DNA of 58,214 nt from Gnetum montanum (Eukaryota; Streptophyta; Gnetopsida; Gnetales; Gnetaceae), in assembly GCA_015680685.1 (NCBI GenBank), contig MNCI01011050.1, forward strand, positions 301,314-359,527. Reading direction: 5' to 3'. A program made the position numbers and the translations under genes. Each line of letters begins with the position of its first letter. Positions within the stretch are counted from its first letter, which is position 1. A model generated the notes under the pieces. It was not told the origin of the DNA. It saw only the letters and a list, made by a program, of their open reading frames with translations, and did no database searches. Of this stretch, positions 36,000 through 48,115 are shown piece after piece.

Positions 36000-37050
36000 T
36001 AATAAGTGATATTAAAATGCTTTCATTATCATGTGATTGGATAACTAAATAAGGGTCTCTCCACCTAGTTGTTAACTTTCCTAGAAATTTATGTAATCTC
36101 ATATTGTAGAGAAGAATTTTATCACCTACGGAAATGTTTTTTTAAAAAAATATTCTTATCATGTAATGTCTTCATTTTTTTCTTTACAATTTTATGTTTG
36201 TCAAGAGCATGTAGTCACATTTCATCAAGTTCATGAAGTTGGTTGATTTGAGTGGCATGATTCATGTCTTCATCAAAGTTGAGTTGTTGGGATAACTATA
36301 AAGATTGATATTTAGGTTCAATAGGTAATAGACATAACTTACCAAAAACCAATTGATAAGGTGCATATCCTAAAATTTTTTTATAGGTGATTTGATAAGC
36401 CTAAAGTGCATTGTGCAAATTTTTAGACCAATCCTTTTATTTAGTACATACAGTTTTTGTTAAGATATTCAAGATAATTCTATTAGCATTCTCTACTTGG
36501 CCATTTTTTTGAGGATGATAGGTAGTAGCTATTTTATGTTGGATACCACAAGACTTAAAGAATTTTTTCATGATTTTATTGAAAAAATGGGTTCCTTGAT
36601 CACTAATGATTGCATATGGAGTTTCAAAACATGTTAAAAATATTTTCTCTAAGAAATGCTACAATAGCCTTAACATCATTTGTTGGGGTGGCTTTGGTTT
36701 CTATCCATTTGGTGACATAGTTGATACAAAGTAAAATGTATTAACATCCATTAGATGATGGAAATGATCCTAAAAAATCTATACCCCACACATTAAATGT
36801 TTTTGTTATTAAAATCTATTTTAAGGGCATTTCATGTCTTTTTATTATGGCTCCCATTCATTGAAATTTATCACATTCTTCCACATATTTATGTGCATCT
36901 TTAAAAATTAAGGGCTAGTAAAATCCCCTTTGAAGGATTTTGATAGCAGTATGTTTGCTATCAGAGTGGCCACCCCCTAAATCATCATGGCACATTTGTA
37001 GAATTTCTTGTTGTTTATTCTCAGCCATACATCTTCTCACTATTATCTTT
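36000..37050 (-). pseudogene. Element B integrase relic
   Basis: Read across frames on the minus strand: WGIDFLGSFPSSNG (near 36,790), YVTKWIETKATPTND (36,700), YAIISDQGTHFFNK (36,590), YHPQKNGQVENAN (near 36,500), YAPYQLVFGKLCLLPIEPKY (36,350). Catalytic Asp, Asp and Glu are visible but frames change several times. Sequence style is Athila. Confidence 0.75.
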
Positions 37051-37358
37051 ATAGTTTCGATAGACATATGGACTACTCTAGATGTACCTATTTATGGTGT
37101 GTAATAAAGATTTCTTTTCTTCCTTAGTCTAATTGGTAGGGGTTTTCATAGTGGCTAGATAGTTGGCTATATTAGCAAATCAAGGATCCTTTCTTGTAGA
37201 AAAAAGTTGTTCATCAAGAAATTCATCATGAAAGACTCCTTGTGTTTAATACTCATTAGTAGTTTCTAGCCTTGAAACATTATTTGCTACTACATTTTCC
37301 TATTCTCTTTTATCTAAAATATCAAGGTCAAATTCTTAGAGTAATAAGTACCATCTCA

Positions 37359-37680
37359 TTATTCTTGCATTTCTATTTTTTTGGTAGTTAAGAATTTAAT
37401 GGCTGAATGATTAATATATACTCTAGTCTTATATCCTATTAAATAATGTCTAAATTTATATAGAGCATATACAATAACTAGTAATTCTTTTTCTATAGTT
37501 TTATAGTTTACTTGGGCTTGGTCTAAACTTTTGAACACATAATAAATCACTCGTGGTTTATGATCAATGTATTATCTTAAAACTACCCCTACTGTTGTGT
37601 CACTAGCATCACACATTAGATCAAAAAAATAATTCCAATTAGGTGCATTTAATATAGGGGCTGTTTTTACTCATTTTCAA
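37359..37680 (-). pseudogene. Element B RNase H relic
   Basis: YVFKSLDQAQVNYKTIEKEL and VIVYALYKFRHYLIGYKTRV, followed by AIKFLTTKK. Typical of the RNase H behind gypsy RT. Short flanking parts are out of frame. Confidence 0.75.
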
Positions 37681-37695
37681 TTCCAAAAATGCTTC

Positions 37696-38500
37696 TTAAC
37701 AGTCATTAGTCCAAACAAATGAAACATATTTTTCTAAGAGCATGTATAATAGTTTAGCAATTTTTGAAAAGTCTTTGATAAACCTTCTATAATACCCAGC
37801 ACGTCTTAGAAAAGATTGAAGAGTCTTTAAATTAGTTGGAGTTATAAGTGTAGTTATGACTCTTATTTTCTCATCATCCATCCTTATCCCATCTTTAAAA
37901 ATAATATGTACTAACACTATGGCACTTGGAACCATCAAGTGACTCTTTTCCCAACTTAATTTTAAATTTTTATCAATACATCTATTTAAGACATGTTCAA
38001 GATGTTGTAAAGTTTCACCATAAGTATTCCCATAGACTGAAAAATGATCCACAAAAACTTCAACATAATATTTTAACATATCAGAAAATATTAAGATCAT
38101 GGCTCTTTGGAAAGGAGTTGGTGCATTACAAAGGCTAAAAGACATACGTTTATAAGCAAAATTTCCATAAGAACATGTAAAGGTTGTTTTATGTTGGTCT
38201 TCAGGGGCAATGGCTACTTGATTGTAACCACTAAATCCATCCAAAAAGCAATAATATTCATATCTTAATTTTTCTAGAATTTGATCTATGTATGGTAATC
38301 GAAAATGGTGTTTCTTTGTATTTTGGTTTAACCTTTTATAATCTACATAGACTCTCCATTTTCCATCCTTTCTTGGTACTAAAATAATGGGGCTTACACA
38401 TTCAGTATAAGCTATTGGGTAAATTATTCCTTCATTCCAAAGTTTTGAAATTTCATCCTTAACAATTTGTTTTAAGGCTAGATTAATCCATCTTCAGGGA
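37696..38500 (-). pseudogene. Element B reverse transcriptase
   Basis: Open from 38,244: FLDGFSGYNQVAIAPEDQHK, FTCSYGNFAYKRMSFSLCNA, then FVDHFSVYG where active enzymes have a second Asp (YVDD/FVDD). Thumb region LQSFLRRAGYYRRFIKDFSK. Upstream part (38,250-38,500) is in other frames. The changed active-site Asp alone would inactivate it. Confidence 0.85.
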
Positions 38501-38837
38501 ATTCTTACTAGTTTTACATTACCCTCTAGATAGATCTGATGTTGGTAGATGTTGCGTGAGATTCATTGGTGAAGGTTCTCATAACTCTATGCAAATGACT
38601 TAGATTTTCTTTGTAGAACTTCTAATAAATTTCTTTCTTACTCATTAGTAAGTTGGCAATTTATTATTAATGGTTTATTATGATCTAGGAAAACATACTT
38701 AAGTGTACTAGGTAGTTCTCTAAGATCCAAGGAATATTTATTTGTTGGTTGAATTATTTTTTCAAGATTCCTTGAATCCAAATTCAAAATCTAGTTATGG
38801 ATATCTTTTTCTTGGTTGAGGGATTTATAGGTCTTTT

Positions 38838-39239
38838 CTAAAAATTATTCAACATTAAGGTTTCTCTATGTTGTGCCATTGCTGAAGTGGGTAAAGTGTA
38901 GAGCATTCTTGCTTCCTTTAAGTCTACATTTAAATAATTTTCTTTTACCTTATCATATATATTTAGTGTAAAAGTAAGATTGTTAAAGAAAAGTTGAAGT
39001 TCTCTAGATCTACAATTAATTACCACATTAGTTGTTGCTAACCAAGGTCTACCTAATATAATAGGAAAACAATTAGGATCTTTTACTTCCAAAACAACAA
39101 AGTCAATTGGGTATTTTGCTTTTTCTACCTCAATTATCAAGCCATCTACTATTCCTATGGGTTTTACATTTGAACCATTAGACAATGATATTGTCATGTT
39201 TACTCTTTTGATATCTTGTATATCAAGTGACCTAGCCAT
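38838..39239 (-). pseudogene. Element B protease-region fragment
   Basis: DIKRVNMTISLSNGSNVKP, then VLEVKDPNCFPIILGRPWLA and VINCRSRELQLFFNNLTFTL. The ILGRPWLAT box is the C-terminal signature of plant Ty3 proteases. The sequence before it (39,240-39,330) carries the expected catalytic DLGANI type word, read on the minus strand. Confidence 0.75.
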
Positions 39240-39650
39240 TTCAAGAGGCTTGATATTAATGTTGGCTCCTAAATCCAGTAGGGCATTTTTAATTACTTGG
39301 CCATTTATTTTGATTGGGATTGTAAGGACTCTAGGATCTTAGTATTTTGGAATCTCATGATATTGTATAAGTTGAGAAATATTGTCAATCAAATAAACCT
39401 ATTTAGGAATTTTTTGCTTTCTTCTCCTAGTGCATAATTCTCTTATGTGTTTGGAGTAAAGAGGTGTGTCTTTCACTGCTTGCTCTAAAGGGATAGGCAA
39501 ATACAGTTCACTAAAACGTTTTTCAAGATGGGCTTTAGTTGTAAAATCCTCTTGTAATTGTTTAGGAAAAGGAGGTAAAATTGGTTGCCTAGAGAGTAAT
39601 GGTTGTTCTGTTTTCCTAGTTGATTGATCTTCCTCATTTACTATTTGTGG

Positions 39651-41117
39651 CTAAATTTCTTCTTGTGTCCCTACGTCCTGAAATCTCACCTTCTTTTGGG
39701 GTTTAGGTTCAATTATTTTTCCACTCATTGTAGTAATGGAATGTAATTTCTCTTTACCCTTTCTTTGAGATGTAGGATTTGGTTTAGGTTGAGATGGTAA
39801 TTCATTTTTTTTTAAGTCTTGTAATCTCCTTCTAGTCTCACTCATGAATTGTCTACTTTCTTCTATGAAGGAAGTAAGGCTTTGGGTGAGTTTATCCATG
39901 TGTTCATTAGTTGGATTCTTAAATGCCCTAAAGTTATTTTGAGGATATTATTGTTGGTAAAATGGTTGTTGAGGAAAGTTCATTGTTGGTTGGCTCTTAA
40001 ATTTTTGAAAAGCCTTTATTGACTCTTGCATTTCCTCTTGATAATAAAACAAGGCTGGGTAGGTTGTTTGGTCATGTTTGGGACTACCATAAATGTTGGA
40101 CATTACTCCTTGAATTCCATGAGCTTTCTTTTTAATTAATCATGTCAAATCATCCACTTTTGTATTTAACAGTTCTATTTGTTGAGTCATGCCTTGCATA
40201 ATAATGGGTTTTGGCCAACCTTTACTTTGATCTACTAATGAAGCTATGATTCTCCAACCATCTTCTAGGGTCACATTTAAAATATTTCTTTCACATGCAA
40301 ATTCAAAATTTTTCCTACAATAAGCTAATAAGCCTTCTACAAAGATTTGAATTAATTGATGGGTTGGGAATCCATGGTTTGGATTTTTTAAGCATAATCC
40401 TTTAAATCTATCAAAGGTACTCTCATAGTCTTCATCGTCATGTTGCATAAAACTCATTAATTGCTTACTTAATGAATACATCCTATCATTATAAAGAAAT
40501 CTTTGTAGAAAAGCATTCTTAAATTCATCCCATGAACTAATTTATGTTCTAAGGGTTTGTAGCCAAAAATAAGCTTTATCCTTTAAAGTTGATTTAAAGG
40601 CAACCATCTTAGTTCTATCCTCACTTTGTGGTGCTAACATGACTAATGTTGTTTCAAGTTTTCTTATTTGGGTAATTAGATCCTCATCATTTGTTCCTTT
40701 AAAGATAGGTAATAAATGAATATTTTTAACCTCTACATCTCTTATTTGTGGAAAAACTAATGGTCCTTGAGGTATAATGGATGTTCTTTGATTCAATAGC
40801 TCCCCAAGGGTTTGTCATGGGTAGGGTTGTCCAATTGAAACATTAGAACTCAAACTACCAAAGGAGAGAGGAAATGAACCTAAGGAAAATGGGGGAGGTG
40901 TATGATGTGAAGATGATTGCATTGTGTAAGTAAAGGTTACTATAGGATTTGGTATAGAAATAGAGAATGATGATGGAGTTTGTAAATTCAAAATATTCAC
41001 TAGTTGGGTAATACCTCCAATTGTGGTCACATAAATTGATATTGGGGTAGTACTTAGATTTTGAAACCTTGTCCCCATAGTTGAACTTATGGTTGTAGTT
41101 GTAATGTCAAATAGCAT
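39651..41117 (-). pseudogene. Element B gag
   Basis: N-terminus at 41,117 (Ser/Thr/Pro-rich), then PQIRDVEVKNIHLLPIFKGT and KDKAYFWLQTL (40,542-40,796), then the Athila-type capsid segment YESTFDRFKGLCLKNPNHGF and HQLIQIFVEGL (40,140-40,481), then a Lys-rich end (39,651-39,899). Frame breaks at about 40,800, 40,520 and 40,130. Gag packages the element RNA. Confidence 0.8.
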
Positions 41118-41641
41118 ATTAACAGATATGAAAACATTATGTTGTGTTTTTTTTTTCTTTGGGATTTTGTTTTGTCAAAGGGGAAGAAAAATTAGATCTT
41201 GATTGTATTAGTTCCTCTTGGTCTTATTTTTGAGTGACTTTTGTATGTTTATAAAGGCTAAGAGTGCTCCTAGAAGGTTGAATTCATGTTGGTTTTTTTG
41301 GTTTCTTTGTTGGTTTCATGTAACAAGAACATTATTTGTTGATACATTCATGGGCTGCCATTCCTAAGAATTTACAAATTGGTTTAATAACTCCTACTAT
41401 CGTAGCTTTAATTGCAACTTTTTAAATAGTTTTAGCTGGTTGTATGATAATAGGAGCTGATTCTATTTTTTCTTATTTTTGGATTTTTTAATGCAAGAAA
41501 AACAAGTAAAAGAAGTCATTTTTCAAATTACTTAAATAAAAGAAATATAAAATAAAATAAAATAAAATGTACCTAGAATATGAAATTACAAAATGAAATT
41601 AAAACATATAGAACTCTTAATGATGATTAACTTTGCTGGCC
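41118..41641. other. Leader of element B
   Basis: Between PBS and gag. Short frames only; AAAATAAAATAAAAT repeats near 41,540-41,570. Confidence 0.4.
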
Positions 41642-41659
41642 TCCCTGGCAATGGTGCAA
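41642..41659 (-). promoter_or_regulatory. Primer-binding site of element B, tRNA-Asp type, decayed
   Basis: The minus strand reads TTGCACCATTGCCAGGGA against the expected TGGCGCCGTTGCCGGGGA. Three of the four differences are G-to-A. Confidence 0.75.
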
Positions 41660-41662
41660 AAT

Positions 41663-42970
41663 TGATGAGCCAGGCAAAATTTGATGTTGAATACTTTTAA
41701 TCTTTATCTTCATTTCTTTCGTTGTAGAAATTTTCATCTTATCTGTGACTGACTCGCAAGTTGTATCCAATGGAGGAATGGTTTAAAGTCAAAAGATCAT
41801 CAAGACATAAAGCCAACGATTAGATTTAGATTCAACTGAGAACACCACACTTACAGCTATCACCCATAGGTAAAATCAACAATATTCATCTTCAATTCTA
41901 ACATTAAGTTCAAAGATGAATATAATACATTAATGCAAATTAAATTTAAATAAATTTATGAAAAATAAGAAAGATTACAAAGGAGATGTCACCTAATTTA
42001 TGACCTTGCTCTGTTGTCTTCGTAGTGCACCAACTTCACAATCTTAAAATATTACTGGTTGTTAATTACCACAAAGCCTCAACACTTTTCAGTCACAATT
42101 TTATGCACAAAAAAAAATTCTAATTTGATGTGGTTCTTTCAATAGTATCCTCTCTCTGTTTCTTCATATCCTTTTTTTATTCCTTCCCTCCTCTATTGCA
42201 TGTAGCTAGGGAATGCATAAAAACTGGTCTGACACATGAGGAGCCACCACCTATGCATAATGGCCATGACAATTACTACCCATGTGTAATGTCCACTATA
42301 ACATCCACCACCACCGCTCACACATGTAATGTTCATTGTAATGTCCACTACCACCACCTGCACAAGTAACATTCACTGTAATGTTCTCAATCACATGGCA
42401 AAGAAATGTTCAACTTCCACCACCTACATGCAGGTAATGGTTGTAGGAATGTGCAACCATAAAAATGGTTGGGAACCACACCTGATTATCCATGTAACAT
42501 CCACTACAAAAAAATGGAAATCTCCATCAAGGTAACATGTAGGAAATAGCTGTAGTTGTGTGGCCAAAGAACGTGGTTGATGGAACAACACATCCACATT
42601 GTAGTGCCAACGTACAAGTTGTAGCTCCATTATTGTTATAAATCCTCAATGTTCATTCATGTTGCTACTGCAAAAACAAAACTAGAAACCAAAAGCATAA
42701 TACTAGTATAGATCAAGGAATTGGATTCTTCAACTGCCATCACATGGCTACCCAACAACAAAACCTGCACCTCTGGTTTGAGTCTTTAGTACATAAACAC
42801 TAATAAATTAATAATAATCTAAGAATAATAAACTAATAATAAAATAATACTCATCACTATAATAAAATAATACAAATTAAAATAACTAAAATAAACATTG
42901 ATTAGACACTAATTAAATAATTAACAATATGTAATTAAGATTTGAAAACTACCAATTTTGAGGTTTAATA
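41663..42970 (-). repeat. 5' LTR of element B
   Basis: 1,308 bp. Outer end reads TTTAATA on the + strand where the other LTR has TTTAACA. A set of repeats based on GTAATGTTCATTGTAATGTC and CACTACCACCAC occupies about 42,275-42,395. Confidence 0.85.
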
Positions 42971-45900
42971 GGGAGAGCTACAACCATGTTATTCAAAATT
43001 ATCTTATAGGTGTCCTTCACATTAATCCCCATTATAAACAACTCCAACCACCGATGTTCGTAGACTCCTCCTATAGCCATTTGAGATAGGCATCTTGCTC
43101 AACCTTGTACATCCTCATATGATCCTTTTGTGTTTGACCCCATTCAAGGACCCAAGCGTAGTAATTCTGACACTCACTAGTCTTGCAGTATATCAAATCT
43201 ATTTGAAGTTTTTGTTCTACTACCTCTTTGGCAAGGGAAACCTTACCATGGATTGCATTCTAATAGTGGGCCCAAGTTATCTCCTTTTTATGCAAGGAGT
43301 CCATGTTGGTTACTTGGACCTTCACGAACTCCTTACGATCTGTAATATCCTTTACCTCCTCCTTTAGCTTCTTATTCTACCTCTTTAATGTTACAACTTG
43401 TTCCCAAAGGAACTTGTTGGAGTATCTACATTTCCATAACTTATGTGGGACATTTTTGACATCAAGAGGTAAGGTAGGTAGTGTGAAAACCTCTTTAGGC
43501 TAGTTAGAATTCCATCTTAATTTAAGCACCATAAAAAAGATAAAACAACACAATTCAACAAATAAAACTAGCTAATGACTAAAAATGAAAGATAATAAAA
43601 ACTACATAACCATAGAAAACCGTATGAAAACCAAAAACATGTAAGTGATAAAGACAAAATCGGTTAAAACTCTTACCAATTTTAGGAGCTATTTGTTGCA
43701 ACTAGCTAACCATGTCTTCATCTATGGCTTGCATGAATTGAAACTTATCAAGGGCATGCACCCATGGTTGCATGTGGAAGGTGGAAGTGGAAGCTTCGGC
43801 CTAAGGCTCTTAGGCTACAACAAGCATTGTAAGAAAATCAACAACTATGATCAAAGTCAAACATGAAACAATGAAGAATAATATATGTAACATATAGAAC
43901 CAAAAATCATAAGTACCTAAGAGGCCCTTGGATGAGAGGACAGGGGGTTCACCTAGCTATGGATCCCCAAACAAGGCATCGAAGTTGTCCAAGGAGTGGG
44001 GGATGGTAAATCCTCATTCTCATGGTATTGTAACATCTCATCCTCATAATGTTGCAATACCCCCTCTTCTTGATGTTACGATGCCTCCTACTGTTGATGC
44101 CATCCTTTTTCTTTTGTTGCTATTGTTGCTGCCATGGCTTCTTATTCTTGTTGCTTGTGTACAAGAATAACAATTTCAAAGAATAGAAAAATTTAGCATT
44201 TTGCCTAAGACAAAACCATTAAATTAACTTAAAACCATAAATTTAAAACAATGTAACAAGAAAATAACACATCCAATAGAATATGCCTCTCAAATCATGC
44301 TACATTTCTATAAGCTTAATGATCAACCTTTATTCAAGGGCTCGATCACTAGTGCTATCTCATCCATCAAAGGCCTCTTAATTTTTTCTCTCCCTAAACA
44401 TTTAGCTTCAACAAGAAACTTCTTTTCCTTTCTAATGTTCCCATGATCAATGTCATGCTCTCTTCTCATGCTGTCATAGGATGCATAGCATTTGCCATAA
44501 ATCCCCTTGGTGGTAATGGATAGTGATTCACCAACACCTTCCAATGGATCCTAGGCATGCATGGTTGAAAAAAGGTGCTTTAGAAAAGGCTTGGTAAGTT
44601 GGGATGGGTGTTGAGTTACCCACTACCCATCCTTCCTCACCACAAAGAACTTAGCGAATCTCTATAGATAAGCTATGAAAAGTGTGAAATGCACATGGCA
44701 CTTCGTGTTGAGATTCTCCCTGAGCTTTAGGATTTCCCACTACAGACTAGAAATCAAATGAGTAGTCTAGTTGAATTGAGTATCATTAATGAGGACCTAC
44801 CTCATGGTCCATTCCTATTCCATCCCCAAGATCTTCCATTGTGATAGTAACTTGAGAAACACACGAGATCGAAATAAGGGATGCATCCCCCTTGGAATTG
44901 TCTTAGAGAGAATCTCTTACTATTGTAGTGAGTGTTTAGCCACTCCTCCACTTCCTCTTGGTGGTCAACCTTCATCCTTGCTTTGGTGATGACTGGCATG
45001 CCATCATTTGGGACACCAAAGAGGTGACTAAAGGTGGATTCATTGACATCTAAGACCATAGTTACACTATGAACATGGGCGACAAACCTCTTGACTGCTT
45101 TGTTGAAAGAGTTAATGATGTTCAACATCTTTGTAGTGGAAATGATTAGGCTCAGGACCATGAAGATATCAAGCAAGCCCACATGAATGATACTCACTTG
45201 AATAGCCTTAAATGCCTAATTGGCTAACCAATGTTGCATGGGTTCCACCTCACCAAACTTGAGGATCAAGGTCTCCTTAGTATGTCTTGAAGTGCTAACT
45301 ATAACATTAATGGAGAAAATTTTCCAAAGTCTCAATGTTGTTCATCTTCATAAGGATAAATGTGTAATAACCTCAAAACCATGATTTTGTGTGACCTTAT
45401 AGAAATGATAATAAAAAATTAATTGCTTAATGGAACTTGATGATTCCATAGTTGTTGGAATCGTAAGACCATGAGCTACAACCTCATATAAGAAAACACA
45501 AAAAATATTAAGTGGTTTCTCAAAAAATTATAAAATTTTCCTAACCTTGGACATCATATCAAAACCCCATTTCCATGTGAGCCAATGGAAATGTTCATTG
45601 GAAACATACCTTTCACCCAAATTCAATGATTTCATCACTATTGGAATCCTTGAACAATGAAATAAACATATATAGCAAAAATGGTTAAAATTTATAACTA
45701 TTTTTTGTAGCAAAAATACCAAAATTATATAAAAAATGGCGAAAAATTGAAAACCCACTTGACACAACCTGACAAAAACAACCATAAAAACTTATTTGTA
45801 AGTGAAATTGATTGCTTCAAAAATCTAGTTAACCAAAACACATAGATAATGATCCTATAGCCTTGAAAAAAAATAAAATCATAACTTTTTCCAGATGAAA

Positions 45901-46299
45901 AAATTCACAATTTTTGTTGCCTTTTTGGGTAGAAAAAGTGGGAAACCCATGGAATTCATGGGAAATGCTATTCATTCCATAACAAAAGCAAATTCCACAA
46001 CCCAAGTAATATCAAAAAAGTGTAAACATAACATAAGTATATGATGGAATTTGTATGAAATTCCAAAATGACAAATGCACAGGACTAGATCTAAAAAATG
46101 AAATACATGACATAAACCCAATAAATATAATAAGTAAATGGAAAAAAGGGTTAGGCTGTGCACTTAGGAAAAGCTCTAGTAGAACCTTCATTTATCTTGG
46201 GATGCAAAAGGTGTGATAGGGCTTGAGCAGGTACATTAGCCTCTTCCAACATAGGGTTCTTAGTAGGCACCTTCTTTTTCATCATGGTGTAGAAAAAAA

Positions 46300-48115
46300 G
46301 TGTAGAAAACACTAAGAATTCTTGGTTTTTGGTAGTACTAGGATGACTACACTAGCAATGGAACCAAGAACAACTATAACTATGCTAGGCTAGTGATGAT
46401 GGTAAGAAAAGAGTTCCAAATTTGGTTTAGTAGCTAGGGATGGAAAAAGTAATGGTGATTTTGCAAGATTTGCCTAGAAGTATCCATTTGAACTAAGGAA
46501 TCCACATCTAAGCCTTAGTTTCCATGTACTACTCCCATTCTACTTGGAGATGGAATTAGCAACTAGGGACTATGCTAGGTTGTGAGAAGATTTTTCATCA
46601 AAACTTACTAAATCTATGTGGAGTCCACTTGACACTCCAAAAAAAACCCAATAAAACCATGACTATGCTAAAGATTTTGGTTTTCAAGGCTTGGAGATGC
46701 TAAGGTTCATACTCATGGAAACCTTGGGATAGGTACCATATCGCATCCATCCTCCAAAAACCCAAGTCCTAGTCCTTTGTCCATGTTGGAAAAAACCTCA
46801 TAACTATGCTAGGAAGGTAAGTATTGACAACCGTGATAAAGAAACTATAGAGAACTTCAAAATTCATCCAAAAATTGGATATTCCATGAGACTATGTTGG
46901 CTTGGGGGCTTGACTACACTAGAGGCCTAGCATAGTCCAATGGAACTTGATGTAATTTCTCATTCACTATTAATCCATTTGCATTGCACACCAATCCAAG
47001 AGGCCTATGACCAAAATTAGTAACAAAATGTCAAAATTAGTAGTTAGTAGACATAGGAATGGTATCAAATCTTCTTATGGATTGTGTGTATAGTGTGACT
47101 ACATTGGGCAACAACATGACTACACTAGCCCAAAGTACTCCATGATGGAATAAGACCATTCCTAGCTCATACAACCTCCAACTAACTTCAAACCTCCATG
47201 CCATCTCCCCAAACCCTAGCCAGAGCTCTTGAGAACCTTAAAACTAGGTTGAACTCACCAAACTTTGTAAAAATTGGACAACATTGATGACTACATTGGA
47301 GAAGCCTAGTGACTACACTCGATTGGTGTAGTCATAGGATCTTTGGGAAGAATCGATCATACAAACTGTCATACACCTCCAAAAATTCAGTTCAGAGCCT
47401 TCAAACCTTCCCAGGACCCCTAGTGACCTCAAATTGTTGACCAATCAACCAAAAAATTTGAAAAAACATATGAAAATTGATTTCCAAAGTGTGAATACAC
47501 TAGGAATGGAGTGACTACATTGGGCCAATGTAGTCACAGTAGGTGCCTAGTGTAGTCCACTTAGAACCTTCAAATAAAACATTTCCAAGTAGAAATCCAC
47601 CTCCGGAGACCTTAGGACCATGCCAAATAGAACATAGAAGTAAGATTTCATCATTTTCCACTTCCAAATCCATTTCCCAATAGTGAATATGCTAGGCCAG
47701 TGTAGTCACTACCAGAGCCCAATGTAGTCCACCTACAAAGCCTAGAACAAGTTATTTTCAAATCCAACTTATTTCCTGAGAACCCAAAAACTTAGTAGAG
47801 CTAATGACCAAGACAAAACTTACCACTTTTTTTCATTTTTGTCATCTTCCAATCCCAACTATGCTAGGGATTGTGTGACTACATTGATCTAGCATAGTCA
47901 CTACCAAAGCCTAGTGTAGTCCATCCAAAGTTAACCAAAACTTACCAAAAATAACTTAAATCCACTTTCGGTAAACCCTAAGATCCTGTTGAAGCTAGTT
48001 CTGACCATAAAACCCAACATCTTCCATCCCCAAAATACAAACTATGTCAAACAATGTATGACTATGCTAGGCTAGCATAGTCATTAGTGGTACCTAGTGT
48101 AGTCAACATTTTTAA
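46300..48115. repeat. Palindrome array upstream of the element D antisense gene
   Basis: About thirty copies of GACTACACTAG, GTGTAGTCAC and decayed forms in both orientations. Perfect inverted repeats: GTGACTACATTGG with its complement around one base (47,512-47,538), and TGACTATGCTAG with its complement around one base (48,059-48,083). From 47,500 onward a unit returns roughly every 185 bp. No coding sequence. Confidence 0.8.

Larger units (their letters stand above)
32847..42970 (-). mobile_element. Element B: complete Athila-like Ty3/gypsy insertion
   Basis: LTRs 32,847-34,047 and 41,663-42,970 in direct orientation, flanked by a perfect 5-bp duplication GGGAG (32,842-32,846 and 42,971-42,975). 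Internal order on the minus strand: tRNA-Asp PBS, gag, protease, RT, RNase H, integrase, 3' region. It interrupts exon 4 of the antisense gene of D, so it is younger than D. All coding parts contain stops or frame breaks. Confidence 0.9.
32451..46286 (-). pseudogene. Element D antisense multi-exon gene, split by element B
   Basis: Minus strand. Candidate start at 46,286 (MMKKKVPTKNPMLEEA). Body exon about 45,220-44,328, with FSHLFGVPNDGMPVITKARM, TQFN, LFIAYL, RFAKFFVVRKDG and GESLSITTKG. Then exons 44,153-43,917, 43,814-43,677, and 43,499-42,971 continuing at 32,841-32,624 across B, and a last exon from 32,524. Introns begin GTACTTATG and GTAAGAG and end TACACAAG, TTGTTGTAG and AACTAG. Exon lengths 237, 138 and about 747 compare with 228, 129 and 818 in E, and donors occur at the same protein positions. 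Stops and some decayed donors (44,327; 32,623) make it a pseudogene. Function unknown. Confidence 0.75.
11718..46290 (+). mobile_element. Element D: old Tat-like retrotransposon with antisense gene, host of C and B
   Basis: The 5' LTR is 11,718-12,780 plus 27,120-27,550 (1,494 bp once C is set aside). It is followed by a tRNA-Asn-type PBS, gag, protease, the sense 19-bp motif, and a gene on the opposite strand. That gene runs from about 46,286 down to 32,451 and is interrupted by B. LTR length, LTR start TGAAACACC, PBS spacing (6 nt), gag N-terminus and antisense gene all match element E. RT and integrase are not seen. The 3' end is not identified; it may lie in or beyond 46.3-49.7 kb. CpG is almost absent, so the copy is old. 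Confidence 0.75.
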
